A stretch of 10,263 nt of DNA from Chitinophagales bacterium (lineage in GTDB: Bacteria > Bacteroidota > Bacteroidia > Chitinophagales > BACL12): assembly GCA_014380545.1 (NCBI GenBank), contig JACMJP010000480.1:1-10263 (forward strand). Direction: 5' to 3'. Below the pieces are notes generated by a model. The model ran no database searches. It was not told the origin of the DNA and saw nothing but the letters and a program-made list of their open reading frames with translations. Below, piece by piece: positions 1 to 7,300 of the stretch. Each line of letters starts with the position of its first letter. The stretch's first letter is position 1. The position numbers were made by a program, and so were the translations under genes.

Positions 1-368
1 GTACCAAATGCACAATCAACAACATAATATGCCGAATCAATATTTGCACCTGAGCCAATTGTGTAACCTGAATTTAAGATGGCAACATCAGGACCAACGA
101 CGGCCTGAACAGATCCGGCGCCTATATTCCGTAAATTAATTTGTGCGGTTCCTACATAGGTTCCGGAACCATAAGAGAGAATATTGAAATTTTCATCCAG
201 ATACATCTCATTTGTTCCGTCATCATTAAAATCAAAAATATACGTACCTGCATGGTCAGGGTCAAGGTCGGTGTAAACAATTTGTGCGTTGCTTTTATCA
301 GCTATAAATAAAAATGTTCCGGCTAATGCAGAATAGTTTAACAGTTTGTTTTGTTTAAGTGTGTTCAT
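1..368 (-). CDS. Secreted protein of the tandem YSALAG/YTD family, N-terminal part (cut by window edge)
   Basis: This is the first 122 codons of a gene that runs off the left edge. The start ATG at 368 gives MNTLKQNKLLNYSALAG, then a hydrophobic stretch and a likely signal peptidase site after A28 (SNA|QIVYTD). Residues 46-54 form a D-x-N-x-D-G-x-x-E loop like the calcium-binding loops of dockerin or EF-hand type. Later LNSGYTIGSG corresponds to LNSGDAIGTG in the paralogue at 1821-2978. The start lies 10 bp past the stop codon of the neighbouring paralogue, so the two are probably co-transcribed, with this gene second. By homology the missing part should hold the YGW...IKDYAY segment and possibly a T9SS sorting domain, but that is inference. 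The export signal is clear; the function is unknown. Confidence 0.8.
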   Translation of the reverse strand, partial: MNTLKQNKLLNYSALAGTFLFIADKSNAQIVYTDLDPDHAGTYIFDFNDDGTNEMYLDENFNILSYGSGTYVGTAQINLRNIGAGSVQAVVGPDVAILNSGYTIGSGANIDSAYYVVDCAFG

Positions 369-378
369 AATTTTTGTT

Positions 379-1584
379 TTATTGTTTTACAAATTTTTGT
401 GAAATACTTTGTTGTTCATCAGAAATATTAATTGTGTACATTCCATTTTGCATGTCAGAAATGTCTAATTGAATTTGATCAGCATTTTCAATAACGATTG
501 TTTTTATACTTTCTCCGATAATATTATAAACATCAATTTTTAGTTTATCAGAATTAAATCCATCAGCATCAATAAATAAATTGTTTTGTGCAGGATTTGG
601 ATAAATGTTTATGTATAATGCGCTATCTGAATTCATATCGCCAATTCTGCAGGCCGCTGTTGTAAATGATTGCAGATTTGAAAAAGCGGATATACTTCCA
701 TCAGTGCATATACATTTTATCTGATAAATATAATTTGCATTACAATCTAAGCCTGCAATTGTTTTTGACATGTTTGGAGCGGGTATGGTTTTATTTATCC
801 ATCCTGATGTTCCGGCTTTGCGGTAACGCAACAAATATTTAGCTGCTCCCTCAACCGGTAACCATTTAATTTTTGCAGAATTTGAAGTTATAGCTGTAAC
901 TCCCAAAGGTGAAGGAGTATCACAGGAGTTTGTTGCGCCGGCAGGAATTGGAGTGTTTGGTGCAGACTGATAAGCATAATCCTTTATTATTAATTCGCTT
1001 ATGCCAAAGGAGCCAATATGTAAATTCATTCGCACCCAGCCATAATAATTTTCGCCCTCAACTATCATTTTTAATCCTGCATATTTATCACCGGTATCGT
1101 CCCAGCCACCATCAAAATCACAAACACCTCCCCATGAATACTGCCATGCAACATTATTTTTTTCAAAGTCTAAAGATGGTGAAATAAGGTCTCCGGTATT
1201 TAACGCAGATGCTACATGCGCATCACACATGGCAGTAATAAAACTTCCATAGTATGTAGAAAAAGCAAAAGTATTTGTTTGAAGTGAGCCCGCCACCTTA
1301 TTTGAATTGTAACCATTTATTATCAATGCTATTCTGCTATCATCTTCATAGGCCGGAGCAGATGTATATTGATTTGAAAGGATAAGAGAAAAATCGCTGA
1401 TGCCATCATTATTTAAATCTAATGGTGATATATCAATCCATGGTTCTTCAGTTGCGTTAAAAAAAAGATCCGGATCAAGGTCAGTATAAATAATTTGCGC
1501 TTCAATAGAATTACCAAGTGATAATAAACCAGTGGTTAATGCAGAATAAGCTGTAAGCTTTTTTGTGTAAGTGTTGTTTTTCAT
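379..1584 (-). CDS. T9SS-exported fibronectin type III protein of the tandem YSAL/YTD family
   Basis: This is a 401-residue predicted secreted or surface protein. Residues 1-29 are a signal peptide containing KLTAYSAL, with cleavage before QIIYTDLDPD. D56-x-N-x-D-G-x-x-D64 is a calcium-loop-like motif. Residues about 168-215 hold YAGLKMIVEG, YGWVRM and IKDYAY, a segment shared with the paralogue upstream. A fibronectin type III domain spans about 222-310, with cysteines C221, C281, C291/C293 and C312. Residues about 325-401 are a type A T9SS sorting domain (YPNPAQN ... GMYTINISDE ... KFVKQ). The frame is open up to an ATG at 1728, but the extra 48 residues are not signal-like, and both paralogues begin at the position equivalent to 1584, so I chose 1584. 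The ligand or substrate is unknown; no catalytic residues are visible. It is likely an operon with the gene 10 bp downstream. Confidence 0.88.
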   Translation of the reverse strand: MKNNTYTKKLTAYSALTTGLLSLGNSIEAQIIYTDLDPDLFFNATEEPWIDISPLDLNNDGISDFSLILSNQYTSAPAYEDDSRIALIINGYNSNKVAGSLQTNTFAFSTYYGSFITAMCDAHVASALNTGDLISPSLDFEKNNVAWQYSWGGVCDFDGGWDDTGDKYAGLKMIVEGENYYGWVRMNLHIGSFGISELIIKDYAYQSAPNTPIPAGATNSCDTPSPLGVTAITSNSAKIKWLPVEGAAKYLLRYRKAGTSGWINKTIPAPNMSKTIAGLDCNANYIYQIKCICTDGSISAFSNLQSFTTAACRIGDMNSDSALYINIYPNPAQNNLFIDADGFNSDKLKIDVYNIIGESIKTIVIENADQIQLDISDMQNGMYTINISDEQQSISQKFVKQ

Positions 1585-1603
1585 AGTATAAAGTTTTGTA
1601 ACC

Positions 1604-1615
1604 CTTAAATTTAAG
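1604..1615. repeat. 12-bp perfect palindrome upstream of the 379-1584 gene
   Basis: CTTAAATTTAAG is a perfect palindrome lying 19 bases before the ATG at 1584. It could be an operator or an mRNA element. In DNA this AT-rich it may equally be chance. Confidence 0.3.
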
Positions 1616-1643
1616 CTGCTATTGTGAAAGAGATTTGTCATTT

Positions 1644-1672
1644 TGGGTGAACTGACTGATTTAATGGGTGAA
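1644..1672. repeat. Direct repeat TGGGTGAA x2 in the leader region
   Basis: TGGGTGAA occurs at 1644-1651 and again at 1665-1672, 21 bp apart (two helical turns) on the same strand, 60-90 bp upstream of the ATG at 1584. This geometry is compatible with a dimeric regulator binding one face of the helix. No known regulator motif is recognised. Confidence 0.3.
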
Positions 1673-1752
1673 ATGCAGGGTTGAGTTAGGGAACGAAAAA
1701 TAAAAAATTGAAGTAAAGAGAAATGCAATTAAAGAACTAAAGTGCATTAATG

Positions 1753-1793
1753 AAAAATGCCAAAAATGAATTTTTATTTTCACTTTTGGCATT
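1753..1793 (-). terminator. Rho-independent terminator after the 1821-2978 gene
   Basis: The arms 1756-1770 and 1779-1793 form a 15-bp stem with an 8-base loop, 27 bases past the stop codon at 1821. The minus-strand transcript continues into five U residues (1757-1753). The single imperfect pair is G-U in the minus-strand RNA but A-C in plus-strand RNA, which supports minus-strand function. The 14-base arm is identical to that of the hairpin at 3142-3175. Confidence 0.75.
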
Positions 1794-1820
1794 GAAAAAA
1801 ATAAATTTACCTACAAATAA

Positions 1821-2978
1821 TTATTGCTTCACAAATTTATCAGCAACACTTTGCATTCCGTCAGAAATATTAACTGTGTAAATTCCGCTTTGTAATTCTG
1901 AAACATTCAGCTGCATGTTATCATCATAATTCATTTCAAATGATGCTACTCTCTCTCCAATAACATTAAATATTTCAACTGTTACTCTTTCTGCAGTAAA
2001 TCCATCAGCATAAATATTTACAAAAGATTGTGCAGGATTTGGAGATAGGCTTAAACCAATATCGCCTTCACCATCTGTTGCTCCAATTCTGCATGCGCCA
2101 GTTGTGAATGTTGCAATTTCAGAATATTCTGATAAGCCTATTTCTACACCATCAGAACAAACTGCTGCTACCTGGTATTCATAAGTTGTGCTGCAATCAA
2201 GGCCCATAAGTCTGATCTTTGTTTTTGCAGTATGTTCTTTTTGCCATGTGTCAGATCCTTCAACACGATAGCGCACTTTATAATTACTTGCGCCATCTAT
2301 GGTGCTCCAGGCAAGTTTAGCTCCGGTGCTTAAAACATTTACTACTGTAACTGAAGGTGTTTCGCAGGTAAGACCACCTCCGCCGCCCATATCTCCTGCA
2401 GCGATTTCAGTATCAGGTGTCGCATCATATGCATAATCTTTAATTGTGAGGCTAACTGGCGCAACTGTTCCGTCCATTCTTATCCATCCGTAATGGGTAT
2501 TACCACCAACAATGAATTTTACTCCAAGGTATTTATCAGTTTGATCAGCAAATGCACCATAAGTTACTCCCCCATAAATGGAAGCCAAAAATGCTACATT
2601 ATAAAAGCTGATAAAATCTCCGCCAGTACCAATAGCATCTCCTGAATTAAGAGCGGAACCATAAGGAAGGAAACCGTAATAACCAATCACTTCATTAGAA
2701 GAATTTCCGAATGCATAAACGGATGTTGTGATGGAACCAAATACCCTTGCAAATGACCAGCTTCCGCCTGATGTTGATGTTGCCTGGAAGAGGAAATCAT
2801 CGGCAGCATCTGCATTCATGTCAAGAAAAAAGAGATCACCTATTTCTACAGCTTCATCTGTAATATCTGTGTACACTACCTGCCCTTTTGCTTCAGAGCC
2901 CACTGCAAGGAAGGCTCCTGCCAGTGCTGAGTAACCAGCAAGCTTACCGGTGTTGTTTTTAGCGTTAATGTTTTTCAT
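1821..2978 (-). CDS. T9SS-exported fibronectin type III protein of the tandem YSALAG/YTD family
   Basis: This is a 385-residue predicted secreted or surface protein. The signal peptide (residues 1-32) contains KLAGYSALAGAFLAVG and an A-K-G|Q cleavage site. The acidic motif D53-x-N-x-D-A-x-x-D61 corresponds to the calcium-like loop of its paralogues, but the usual glycine is alanine. YLGVKFIVGGNTHYGWIRM and IKDYAY lie at about 150-184. A five-glycine linker at 198-202 leads into a fibronectin type III domain (about 205-296) with cysteines C205, C262, C274 and C296. Residues about 308-385 are the T9SS type A sorting domain (LSPNPAQS ... SGIYTVNISD ... KFVKQ). Domain order matches the neighbour at 379-1584, so the pair arose by duplication. 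It has its own promoter candidate and terminator, so it is probably transcribed alone. The binding partner is unknown. Confidence 0.9.
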   Translation of the reverse strand: MKNINAKNNTGKLAGYSALAGAFLAVGSEAKGQVVYTDITDEAVEIGDLFFLDMNADAADDFLFQATSTSGGSWSFARVFGSITTSVYAFGNSSNEVIGYYGFLPYGSALNSGDAIGTGGDFISFYNVAFLASIYGGVTYGAFADQTDKYLGVKFIVGGNTHYGWIRMDGTVAPVSLTIKDYAYDATPDTEIAAGDMGGGGGLTCETPSVTVVNVLSTGAKLAWSTIDGASNYKVRYRVEGSDTWQKEHTAKTKIRLMGLDCSTTYEYQVAAVCSDGVEIGLSEYSEIATFTTGACRIGATDGEGDIGLSLSPNPAQSFVNIYADGFTAERVTVEIFNVIGERVASFEMNYDDNMQLNVSELQSGIYTVNISDGMQSVADKFVKQ

Positions 2979-3061
2979 AATGTTTGTTTTTTGAGTTGTT
3001 AAAAAATATTTAATGAATAGATGTTTATGCAGGAATTTTTTTTAAAAATTATTCTTCCCCT

Positions 3062-3091
3062 TAAAGTTAGAAAAAAGTATTTCAGAAACAA
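3062..3091 (-). promoter_or_regulatory. Candidate Bacteroidota promoter for the 1821-2978 gene
   Basis: Reading the minus strand, TTG (3091-3089) is followed by 19 bases and then TAACTTTA (3069-3062). This matches the Bacteroidota TTG-N19-TAnnTTTG pattern except for the last base. It would give a leader of roughly 75-80 bases before the ATG at 2978. It was found by eye in AT-rich DNA, so confidence is limited. Confidence 0.4.
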
Positions 3092-3137
3092 GAAAATAAA
3101 GTAAGGAAATTTTTTGTGACACTTTTATTACGAAAAT

Positions 3138-3175
3138 AAAAAATGCCAAAAATGATATATTTCATTTTTGGCATT
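3138..3175 (-). terminator. Terminator-like hairpin downstream of transketolase
   Basis: The arms 3142-3155 and 3162-3175 are a perfect 14-bp inverted repeat around TATATT. On the minus strand it is followed by six T residues (3143-3138), the layout of an intrinsic terminator for leftward transcription. It is 112 bases after the transketolase stop, so the transcript would have a long 3' tail. The arm AATGCCAAAAATGA is the same as in the terminator at 1753-1793. Confidence 0.7.
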
Positions 3176-3222
3176 CGCACTATGATTTTATAAGTATAAA
3201 GATAGTTTTTAATCTGCCTGGT

Positions 3223-3246
3223 CACTGGACGTAAAGGAAGCCAGTG
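3223..3246. repeat. Short inverted repeat after transketolase
   Basis: CACTGG (3223-3228) and CCAGTG (3241-3246) form a 6-bp stem around a 12-base loop, 41 bases past the transketolase stop. No T tract follows on the minus strand, so it is not a convincing terminator by itself. Confidence 0.3.
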
Positions 3247-3286
3247 CACACATTTAAAATTTTAGTTTCTTTGACATTTCGCATTT

Positions 3287-4132
3287 TTAATAATCTCCCA
3301 GTGTTTCTTCTAACTGTGCAAGTGCTTTATCTTTTTGTTCGTTGCTTGGGGCTATGCCATGCCACTCATGTGTTCCTTCCATAAAATCAACACCTTTGCC
3401 CATTACAGTATGCATCATGATCATAATGGGTTTTCCTTTTCCAACAAAGGATTGGGCATGTTTTATTGTAGCAATTACCTGTTCAATATCATTTCCCTCT
3501 TTTAATTCAATTACTTCCCAACCGAATGCAAGCCATTTTGCTTTTAAATCGCCAAGGTGCATTACTTTATATGTAGGTCCGTCAATTTGCTGACCGTTAT
3601 AATCAATTGTGGAAATAAGATTGTCTACTTTATGATGTGCAGCAAACATAGCTGCTTCCCAAATCTGTCCTTCATCCATTTCGCCATCGCCATGTAATGA
3701 GTACACAAGATTTTTTTCGCCATTTAATTTTTTGGTTAATGCTGCGCCAATTGCAACACTTAATCCCTGTCCTAAACTTCCGCTTGCTATTCTTATGCCC
3801 GGTAAATGCTCTGCAGTTGCAGGATGTCCCTGTAACCGTGAATCTATTTTTCTGAATGTGGCTAATTCTTTGGCCGGAAAATATCCGCTTCTTGCAAGTA
3901 CGCTATACCAAACGGGTGAAATATGCCCGTTGCTTAAAAAGAAAACATCTTCCCCTGTAGCATCCATATTAAAATTTTTATCGTGCTGCATTATTTCAAA
4001 GTATAATGCAACAAAATATTCAGTGCAGCCAAGACTTCCTCCGGGGTGCCCGCTCTGACAACCATGCACTTCACGAACAATATCCCTGCGAACCTGGGAG
4101 CATATTTTTTTTAATTGTGTTATATCAGCCAT
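3287..4132 (-). CDS. Transketolase, N-terminal (thiamine-diphosphate-binding) subunit
   Basis: This is a 281-residue cytoplasmic protein, the usual length for the N-terminal half of two-gene transketolases. Transketolase moves two-carbon ketol units between sugar phosphates in the non-oxidative pentose phosphate pathway. Visible motifs are SGHPGGSLG (H29), SNGHISP (H70), QGHP (H103), the diphosphate/Mg2+ motif GDGEMDEGQIWEA (148-160) closing with DYNG (N179), and THEWHG (H255, H258). These correspond to the conserved histidines and the GDG...N motif of transketolases. The pyrimidine-binding and C-terminal domains are absent. They should be a separate subunit, since each active site needs both halves. 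That gene is neither immediately downstream, where secreted-protein genes begin, nor immediately upstream, where a divergent gene lies. Confidence 0.95.
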   Translation of the reverse strand: MADITQLKKICSQVRRDIVREVHGCQSGHPGGSLGCTEYFVALYFEIMQHDKNFNMDATGEDVFFLSNGHISPVWYSVLARSGYFPAKELATFRKIDSRLQGHPATAEHLPGIRIASGSLGQGLSVAIGAALTKKLNGEKNLVYSLHGDGEMDEGQIWEAAMFAAHHKVDNLISTIDYNGQQIDGPTYKVMHLGDLKAKWLAFGWEVIELKEGNDIEQVIATIKHAQSFVGKGKPIMIMMHTVMGKGVDFMEGTHEWHGIAPSNEQKDKALAQLEETLGDY

Positions 4133-4164
4133 ATTTTTTTTGATGTTTTACTTTTTTGCAGCCG

Positions 4165-4172
4165 CAAAAATA
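4165..4172 (-). promoter_or_regulatory. Candidate -7 promoter element for transketolase
   Basis: The minus strand reads TATTTTTG, an exact match to the Bacteroidota -7 consensus TAnnTTTG, 33 bases before the ATG at 4132. I see no clear TTG at the expected -33 spacing, so only the -7 element is claimed. Confidence 0.4.
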
Positions 4173-4347
4173 GTTTTTGTTTACTGCTGTGTTTATTTAT
4201 TAATCCACATATATCTTTAATGTGATCCTAAACATGACGGCGGGTATAAAACATTCGCTGCATTGCCAGCATTCTCAGCGGCATTATGATGCAACAGTAC
4301 TTTCATGTAACTTCGTCTTTACAATAATTTAAAACCATACGAACTTC

Positions 4348-7300
4348 ATGCAGCGTCTACTTCTCCTTGCCTCTACTTTATATTTTTCTTTTACATACAC
4401 TCATGCACAAATTGTAATAAACGAAGCCAGCAACCGCAACGCCTCTCAAATTTTAGATGAAGATGGGGATTATGAAGACTGGTTTGAATTATACAATGCA
4501 GGAAGTGATGCTATTAATTTGAATAATTATACAATTACGGATGATTCTCTTGTATTAAATAAATGGATATTTCCGAACATCATTCTTAACCCCGCAAATT
4601 ATTTATTGGTTTATGCTTCAGGGAAAAACAGAATGCCTGATCTCACGACCGATCATTGGGAAATGCCTGTAGATGAAAATATTTCTTGGAGTTATATAAT
4701 TCCTGATGCAACAATCCCCGCCGACTGGATGGAAAATTACTTTGATGTAAGTTCATGGGCATCCGGTAAAGCGGGTATTGGTTATGGTGATGCTGATGAT
4801 ACAACAATTGTTGCTGATGCAACGATTGCGCAATATCTACGATATGAATTTGAAATAACAGATACATCAAAAATAACGGATGCAATTTTTAATCTGGATT
4901 ATGATGATGGATTTGTTGCCTATTTAAATGGGAATGCAATTGCATGGAATGGAGTTGATCCTTTTTCTGCATATAATAATACAAGTTATATAGATCATGA
5001 AGCTGTGATGTATGCAGGTTATGCACCCGAACAATTTTTTATGGATGCTGCAACAATACATACATATTTAATTGAAGGAATAAATGTACTTGCTGTTGAA
5101 GTGCATAATGTTAGCCCGGGTTCAAGCGACTTAACTGCAAGACCATTTTTATCTTTTGGAATTAATACAGCGGATGTTATCTGGGATGCTGACCTGCCCA
5201 TTTGGTTTAATACATTTTATAGTGGAACAAATCTGCATACAAATTTTAAAATTGGAACCGGGGGAGAAAAATTATTTTTAAGTAATGATGCCGGAGATAT
5301 TATTGATAAATTATTAGTTGATGATCTTGAAACTGATTTTTCCATTGGAAGAAAAACAGATGGAAATGACACCATTCAAATATTTGCTGTTGCAACTCCC
5401 GGAGCAAGTAATGGGTTATCTTCTTCTTATGAAGGATATGTTGGAACGCCAACATTTACTTTAGGTGCAGGTTTTTATGATGGAACTATTAAAGTTGCAC
5501 TTAATGCACCTGCCGGAGATGTTTCTGTTTATTATACATTAAACGGAGAAATTCCGACTACGGATGATTATATATATTCTGATTCAATAACAGTTTCTGC
5601 AACAACAGTTATAAAAGCAAGATGTTTTGATAATACAAATGTTTTATTGCCCGGAAAAACAATTACAAATACTTTTTTTATAGATGAAACCATTGAAGTT
5701 CCTGTAATTTCTATTACAACTAATAATAATAATTTATACGGATGGGAAGGTATATATGATAACTGGTGGACCGACTGGAAAAAACCCTGTTATATTGAGT
5801 ATTTTGATTCTGTTCATTTTAATGCGTTTGAACAAAATTCAGGAATTAAAATAGATGGTGGTGCAGGTGGCAGCAGAAGTTTAGCACAAAAAAGTTTTCG
5901 CATAGAACCTGATAATGGAGTGTATGGGGATGGGACATTAAATTATCCTATTATTCCCCGGCTCTGGTATGTAAATGAATATGAAACTTTTTATTTGCGC
6001 AACGGAAGTAATATGAGTAATGTGCTGCCCTATAAAGATGCATTTATGACCCGCACTGCTGACGGTACATTAAATGAACACATGGCATATACACCAATTG
6101 TTGTTTTTCTGAATGGTGAATATTGGGGCCTTTATGAATTGAGAGATAAATTAGATGAACCACATTTTGATCATGCACATAATGTGGATCCGGAAAATCT
6201 TGATCTGCTCTCTTTGAGTTATTGGTATGGATCTGTAATGCGCACATTAAGTGGAAGCGATAGTGACTGGATAGAAATGCGGGATTATTTAACCTATTAT
6301 CCAACGCCGGAAGATTCAGACTTTTTTGATATTGCAAATCAATATTTAGATGTATATCAATTCGCTGATTATTTAATCGGCGAAACATATTTGGGAAATG
6401 CAGACTGGCCCTGGAATAATATTAAAATATGGCGGGACAGGGGAGGTGATAATAAATGGAAATACGGTTTAATTGATGTTGAATGGGGGCTTGGTTATTA
6501 TGCATGGACAAATGCATATAGCGACATGATCAATTACCTGTTATATAATAATTCTAACATAGAACCATTTTATGCATTAAAACAAAATGAACGCTTCCGC
6601 AATTATTTTATTAACCGCTATGCTGATTTAATGAATACAACTTTTCTTTATGATCGCATGGAAGCTATGGAAGATACGATCTTTAATGAAGTGAACGGTG
6701 AATTGCCAAGACAATGGGAAAAATGGTGGGGCGGAGCATTAGCGGACCAGATAGCAACTTTTAATGATTACAGGTTTGGGTTATTGGATGATCTTGCTAT
6801 AAGAACGGAAAATGTGCGCACTCATATTGAGAGTAATTTTTATTTAGATGGTCAGGTTGAATTAACACTTGATGTATTTCCTTTAGAAGCAGGTAAAATA
6901 AAAATAAGCACACTCACAATTTATGATATGCCCTGGAGCGGAGTGTACTTTGATGGTGTTCCTGTTACAATTACAGCTGTTGCCAATACTGGTTATACAT
7001 TCGACCATTGGAGTGTAAATGATTTTATAGTGGATACAGTAAATGCATCTTTCACTAATAACATTACAAGTGATCAATTATTTACTGCATATTTTTCAGG
7101 CGAAGCAGCAAATGAAGAAATTACCATCAGTGAAATTAATTACAACAGTGAAGCCAGTGTAAACTCAGGTGACTGGTTTGAGATTTATAATTACGGAGAT
7201 GCTACTGTAAATATTTCAAGCTGGAAAATTCAGGACAGTGATCCTTTGCATAGTTATGTAATTCCTGAAAATATTTTTATTGCTCCTGAATCAAGAATTG

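Larger units (their letters stand above)
2979..3286. other. 308-bp intergenic region between a secreted-protein gene and transketolase
   Basis: No gene is seen here. The region holds a promoter candidate for the 1821-2978 gene (3062-3091), a terminator-like hairpin (3138-3175) and a weaker inverted repeat (3223-3246). The last lies in a locally GC-richer stretch just after the transketolase stop. The leader of the 1821-2978 gene ends in AAAACAAACATT before its ATG. It resembles the AACAAAAATT before the ATG at 368 and is A-rich rather than Shine-Dalgarno-like. Confidence 0.7.

Noticed and set aside
909..1187. Open frame on the plus strand opposite the secreted-protein gene
   Set aside because: It is fully antisense to a well-supported gene and its translation shows no recognisable domain. 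The same applies to the plus-strand frames at 2728-2934, 3342-3593, 3732-4058 and 9345-9563.
1688..1725. Promoter for the 379-1584 gene (TATTTTTC with an upstream TTG on the minus strand)
   Set aside because: The spacing is about 23 bases instead of about 19 and the last consensus base is wrong.
1585..1728. N-terminal extension of the 379-1584 protein by 48 residues
   Set aside because: The extension is not signal-like and would bury the signal peptide; the paralogues start at the equivalent of 1584.
4260..4285. Three GCATT repeats near the CotH start
   Set aside because: They are short with uneven spacing (9 and 12 bases), compatible with chance.
4133..4347. Promoter for the CotH gene in the divergent intergenic region
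   Set aside because: TATCTTTA at about 4211 partly resembles the -7 element, but no TTG lies at the expected -33 distance and the leader would be over 100 bases.
6044..6388. Open frame on the minus strand inside the CotH gene
   Set aside because: It is antisense to conserved CotH motifs. The translation is low-quality and rich in His, Gln and Asn. Frames at 4643-4885, 5019-5201 and 6883-7077 are rejected for the same reason.
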